Assembly (NCBI RefSeq): GCF_031180885.1 | Contig: NZ_JAPSLK010000010.1 | Span: forward strand, 1-64,000 | Reading direction: 5' to 3' | Source of the DNA: Saccharothrix sp. | Lineage (GTDB): Bacteria; Actinomycetota; Actinomycetes; Mycobacteriales; Pseudonocardiaceae | DNA: 64,000 nucleotides | Shown here: positions 62,000-64,000 of the stretch, in pieces | How positions within the stretch are numbered: position 1 is the first letter of the stretch | Layout: each line of letters begins with the position of its first letter | The notes under the pieces: model-generated | The model's database searches: none | The model's input: the letters and a program-made list of their open reading frames with translations, nothing else | What the model was told of the DNA's origin: nothing | Position numbers and translations under genes: made by a program

Positions 62000-63079
62000 G
62001 TGCTCGACCACGACGCCGTGCGGCCCCCGGTCCACGAGCACATCACCGACGCCGTCAAGGCACCCTCCCTCATCCGGCTCTCGCCCAACACCGTGCTGGT
62101 CCGCTTCGAAACCCTGAAGGTGTACGCGGCGCTGGGAGCCGTGCGCCACCTGGTCGACAGCGGCGTGGTCCGCCGGGGGCAGACCGTGGTGGACAGCTCC
62201 AGCGGCATCTACGCCCTCGCCCTGGCGATGGCGTGCCACCGCTACGACCTGCGCTGCCACATCGTCGCCTCCACCACCGTCAACGACACCATGCGCGCGC
62301 AGTTGGAGATCCTGGGCGTGACCGTGGACCAGATGCCGCCTTCCGACGACCTGCGCCTGGACCAGAGCCGTCGGGTGGCCCGCGTGCAGGAACTGCTCTC
62401 CCGGTATCCGGACATGTATTGGATGCGCCAGTACCACGACCCGGTGCACCACCTGGGCTACGCCGAACTGGCGGACCTGCTGCGGCGCGCGCTACCGGGC
62501 GAACCGCTGACCGTCGTCGGCTGCGTCGGCACGGGGGCCTCTACCGGCGGTCTCACGCGGTCGCTGCGCGCGCACGATCCGCTGGTGCCATTGGTGGGCG
62601 TGCAGCCGTTCGGCAGCGTGACCTTCGGCAGCGAGCGGTTCACCGATCCCGACGCCATCATCGCGGGCATCGGCAGCGCAATCCCGTTCGCCAACGTCCA
62701 CCACCAGCTCTACGACCGCATCCACTGGTTGGACTTCCAGCACGCCATGGCCGCCACCGTCGACCTGATGCGCACGCACGCCGTGTTCGCCGGCCTGTCG
62801 ACCGGCGCGGCCCACCTCGCCGCGACCTGGGAGGCCGCGCGGCACCCCGACCGCACCCACGTGGTCCTCGGCGCGGACACCGGTCACCGCTACACCGAAC
62901 GCGTCTTCACCCGCCACCGCGAAGCCCTGGACCCCGCGTCGTTGCAGCCGGTGGAGATCGCCTCTTTGGACGAGCTGGCCCCGCCGTGGTCGGCGATCGA
63001 CTGGGCGCGCCGTGCTCACGGACCGGCCGTGCCCGTGCAGGAACGCCTCCGAGAGTTCAGGAAGGACCCCGTGCCATGA
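62000..63079 (+). CDS. PLP-dependent cysteine-synthase-fold enzyme (SbnA-like)
   Basis: A 359-residue fold-type II PLP enzyme. GTG 62000 is chosen because GGGGAGGTGAGGACC precedes it; GTG 61991 lies within that site. LVRFETLKVYAALGAVRHLV carries the probable Schiff-base Lys40. DSSSGIYALALAMACHRYDL replaces the usual S-S-G-N substrate loop, with Ile-Tyr where Asn is normal, so the acceptor site differs from cysteine synthase. GCVGTGASTGGLTRSLR is the phosphate-binding glycine loop. Similar enzymes (SbnA, N-carboxyethyl amino acid synthases) make diaminopropionate precursors of siderophores. It is coupled by ATGA to an ATP-grasp ligase. Confidence 0.82.
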   Translation: MLDHDAVRPPVHEHITDAVKAPSLIRLSPNTVLVRFETLKVYAALGAVRHLVDSGVVRRGQTVVDSSSGIYALALAMACHRYDLRCHIVASTTVNDTMRAQLEILGVTVDQMPPSDDLRLDQSRRVARVQELLSRYPDMYWMRQYHDPVHHLGYAELADLLRRALPGEPLTVVGCVGTGASTGGLTRSLRAHDPLVPLVGVQPFGSVTFGSERFTDPDAIIAGIGSAIPFANVHHQLYDRIHWLDFQHAMAATVDLMRTHAVFAGLSTGAAHLAATWEAARHPDRTHVVLGADTGHRYTERVFTRHREALDPASLQPVEIASLDELAPPWSAIDWARRAHGPAVPVQERLREFRKDPVP

Positions 63080-64000
63080 CCGTCGTGCTGCTGGAAGCCC
63101 TCACCTTCGGCCTGGGCCGCCTCGCCGACGCCGCGCGGGACGCGGGGCACGACCTCGTCCTGCTCACCGGCGACCGGACCATCTACCGCCACGAGCTGTC
63201 CCGCTGCGGCGACCGCGTGCGGGTGGTGGACGTCGACACCACCGACGTCGCCGAGTGCGAGAAGGCGTTGCGCGATCTGCCGGACGTGGCCGGGCTGATC
63301 AGCTCGACCGACACCTGGGCGGTGCCCGGCGCGGACCTGGCGCAGCGGCTGGGCCTGCCCGGACCGGCGCCGGCGGCGGTGCGGGTGCTGCGGGACAAGG
63401 CCGCCGTCCGGGCCCGGCTGCACGCCCACGGCCTGAGCCGCAGCGGTCCGCTCGACCCGGCCGCGGCGGAGGACTTCCCTTTGGTGCTCAAGGACTCCGC
63501 GGGCACCTCGTCCCGCGCGGTGTGGCTGTGCCGGACACCCGCCGAGCGTGACGCGGCCCTTCGCGAGGCCGCCGTCACCCCGCTCAAGGGCCGGTTGATC
63601 GCGGAACCGTACTTCGAAGGTCCTCTCTACAGCACCGAAACCGTCACCTGGCGGGGTGAAACCCGACTGCTCGGCGTGCTCAGCCGAGTGCTCTCGCCCG
63701 AACCCGTGCGCCGCGAGGAGGCTTCCGCGTTCCCGGTCGCCCTCCCCGACGCCGATCTCGCCGAGCTGGGGGAGTGGATCGGCCACGTGCTCAAAGCGGC
63801 CGGCCACGAAAGCGGCTTCGCGCACACGGAGTTCGTGTTCACCACCACCGGGCCCGAGGTGGTCGAGATCAACGCCCGCATCGGCGGCGCCCTCGTCGGC
63901 GAAGCCCTCTGCCGCGCCCTGGGCACCAACGTCTACGACGCGATGGTCCGCATCGCCCTCGGCGAACGACCCGACCTGCTCGACGGCGAACCGGGCGGCG
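63076..64000 (+). CDS. ATP-grasp ligase, partial (runs off the right edge)
   Basis: 308 codons are visible from ATG 63076. TVVLLEALTFGLGRLADAAR starts a Rossmann-like pre-grasp domain, then VLRDKAAVRARLHAHGLSRS leads to the ATP-grasp core with PLVLKDSAGTSSRAVWLCRT (ATP-binding Lys and loop), RLIAEPYFEGPLYSTETVTW (hinge), and FVFTTTGPEVVEINARIGGA (Mg2+-binding E-x-N-x-R). This is the carboxylate-amine ligase type that joins amino acids or makes amides in NRPS-independent natural products. With the coupled PLP enzyme it suggests assembly of a small peptide-like metallophore. The C-terminus lies outside the window. Confidence 0.88.
   Translation, partial: MTVVLLEALTFGLGRLADAARDAGHDLVLLTGDRTIYRHELSRCGDRVRVVDVDTTDVAECEKALRDLPDVAGLISSTDTWAVPGADLAQRLGLPGPAPAAVRVLRDKAAVRARLHAHGLSRSGPLDPAAAEDFPLVLKDSAGTSSRAVWLCRTPAERDAALREAAVTPLKGRLIAEPYFEGPLYSTETVTWRGETRLLGVLSRVLSPEPVRREEASAFPVALPDADLAELGEWIGHVLKAAGHESGFAHTEFVFTTTGPEVVEINARIGGALVGEALCRALGTNVYDAMVRIALGERPDLLDGEPGG

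Overview
The window is high-GC actinobacterial DNA (G/C-biased third codon positions, many GTG starts, GTGA/ATGA gene overlaps, strong AGGAGG-type ribosome sites). SARP/STAND regulators, a FxLD lanthipeptide locus, Spo0M, a DUF574-type methyltransferase and many secreted hydrolases suggest a filamentous soil actinomycete, plausibly Pseudonocardiales (Saccharothrix/Lentzea-like). That placement is inference from gene content. No rRNA, tRNA or CRISPR array was recognised, and no complete insertion sequence is present, although fragments of at least three IS families are.

Layout. 0-4.6 kb: a three-gene surface-glycan module (methyltransferase, flippase, sugar-1-phosphate transferase) between two same-orientation IS630 remnants. 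4.5-8.3 kb: a FxLD class I lanthipeptide locus (LanS-type methyltransferase, precursor peptide, LanB) whose LanB has lost its elimination domain against IS982/IS630 debris. 8.5-12.5 kb: two coupled tyrosine recombinases, one broken by frameshifts, with an inverted remnant of a related recombinase tail. 12.6-19.5 kb: small stress/envelope genes and an operon of Spo0M plus two CNNM/CorC-type transporters, with a divergent MerR regulator and a third CNNM gene. 19.8-21.3 kb: a mosaic of STAND-NTPase and IS1380 fragments.

21.3-38.3 kb is a secreted polysaccharide-degradation region. It begins with a 1563-residue protein joining a CdtB-like nuclease, a degenerate SGNH domain, FG-GAP repeats, a GH18 chitinase and a chitin-binding module, divergent from a SARP/NB-ARC/TPR regulator. 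Then come an intact PL9 pectate lyase and an intact GH62 arabinofuranosidase, scattered among dead fragments of eboE/eboF, GH10, GH62, peptide ABC transporter, PL9/PL1 and CBM2-PL3 genes. Paired TTGTTCAC-type sites precede both intact enzymes, and a CebR-like box precedes GH62.

38.5-42.5 kb carries a second, inverted copy of the MerR / CNNM-CNNM-Spo0M cassette, including its intergenic control region. 42.7-50.9 kb encodes a methyltransferase and a secreted scavenging set (PhoX phosphatase plus EEP nuclease, two subtilases, a lipase). 51-55.2 kb is a copper operon (CopD-CtaG fusion, CopA). 55.4-64 kb looks like an iron/siderophore locus: FhuF-type reductase, P450, methyltransferase, lipoprotein binding protein, ATPase and FecCD permease, and a divergent SbnA-like PLP enzyme coupled to an ATP-grasp ligase that runs off the window.
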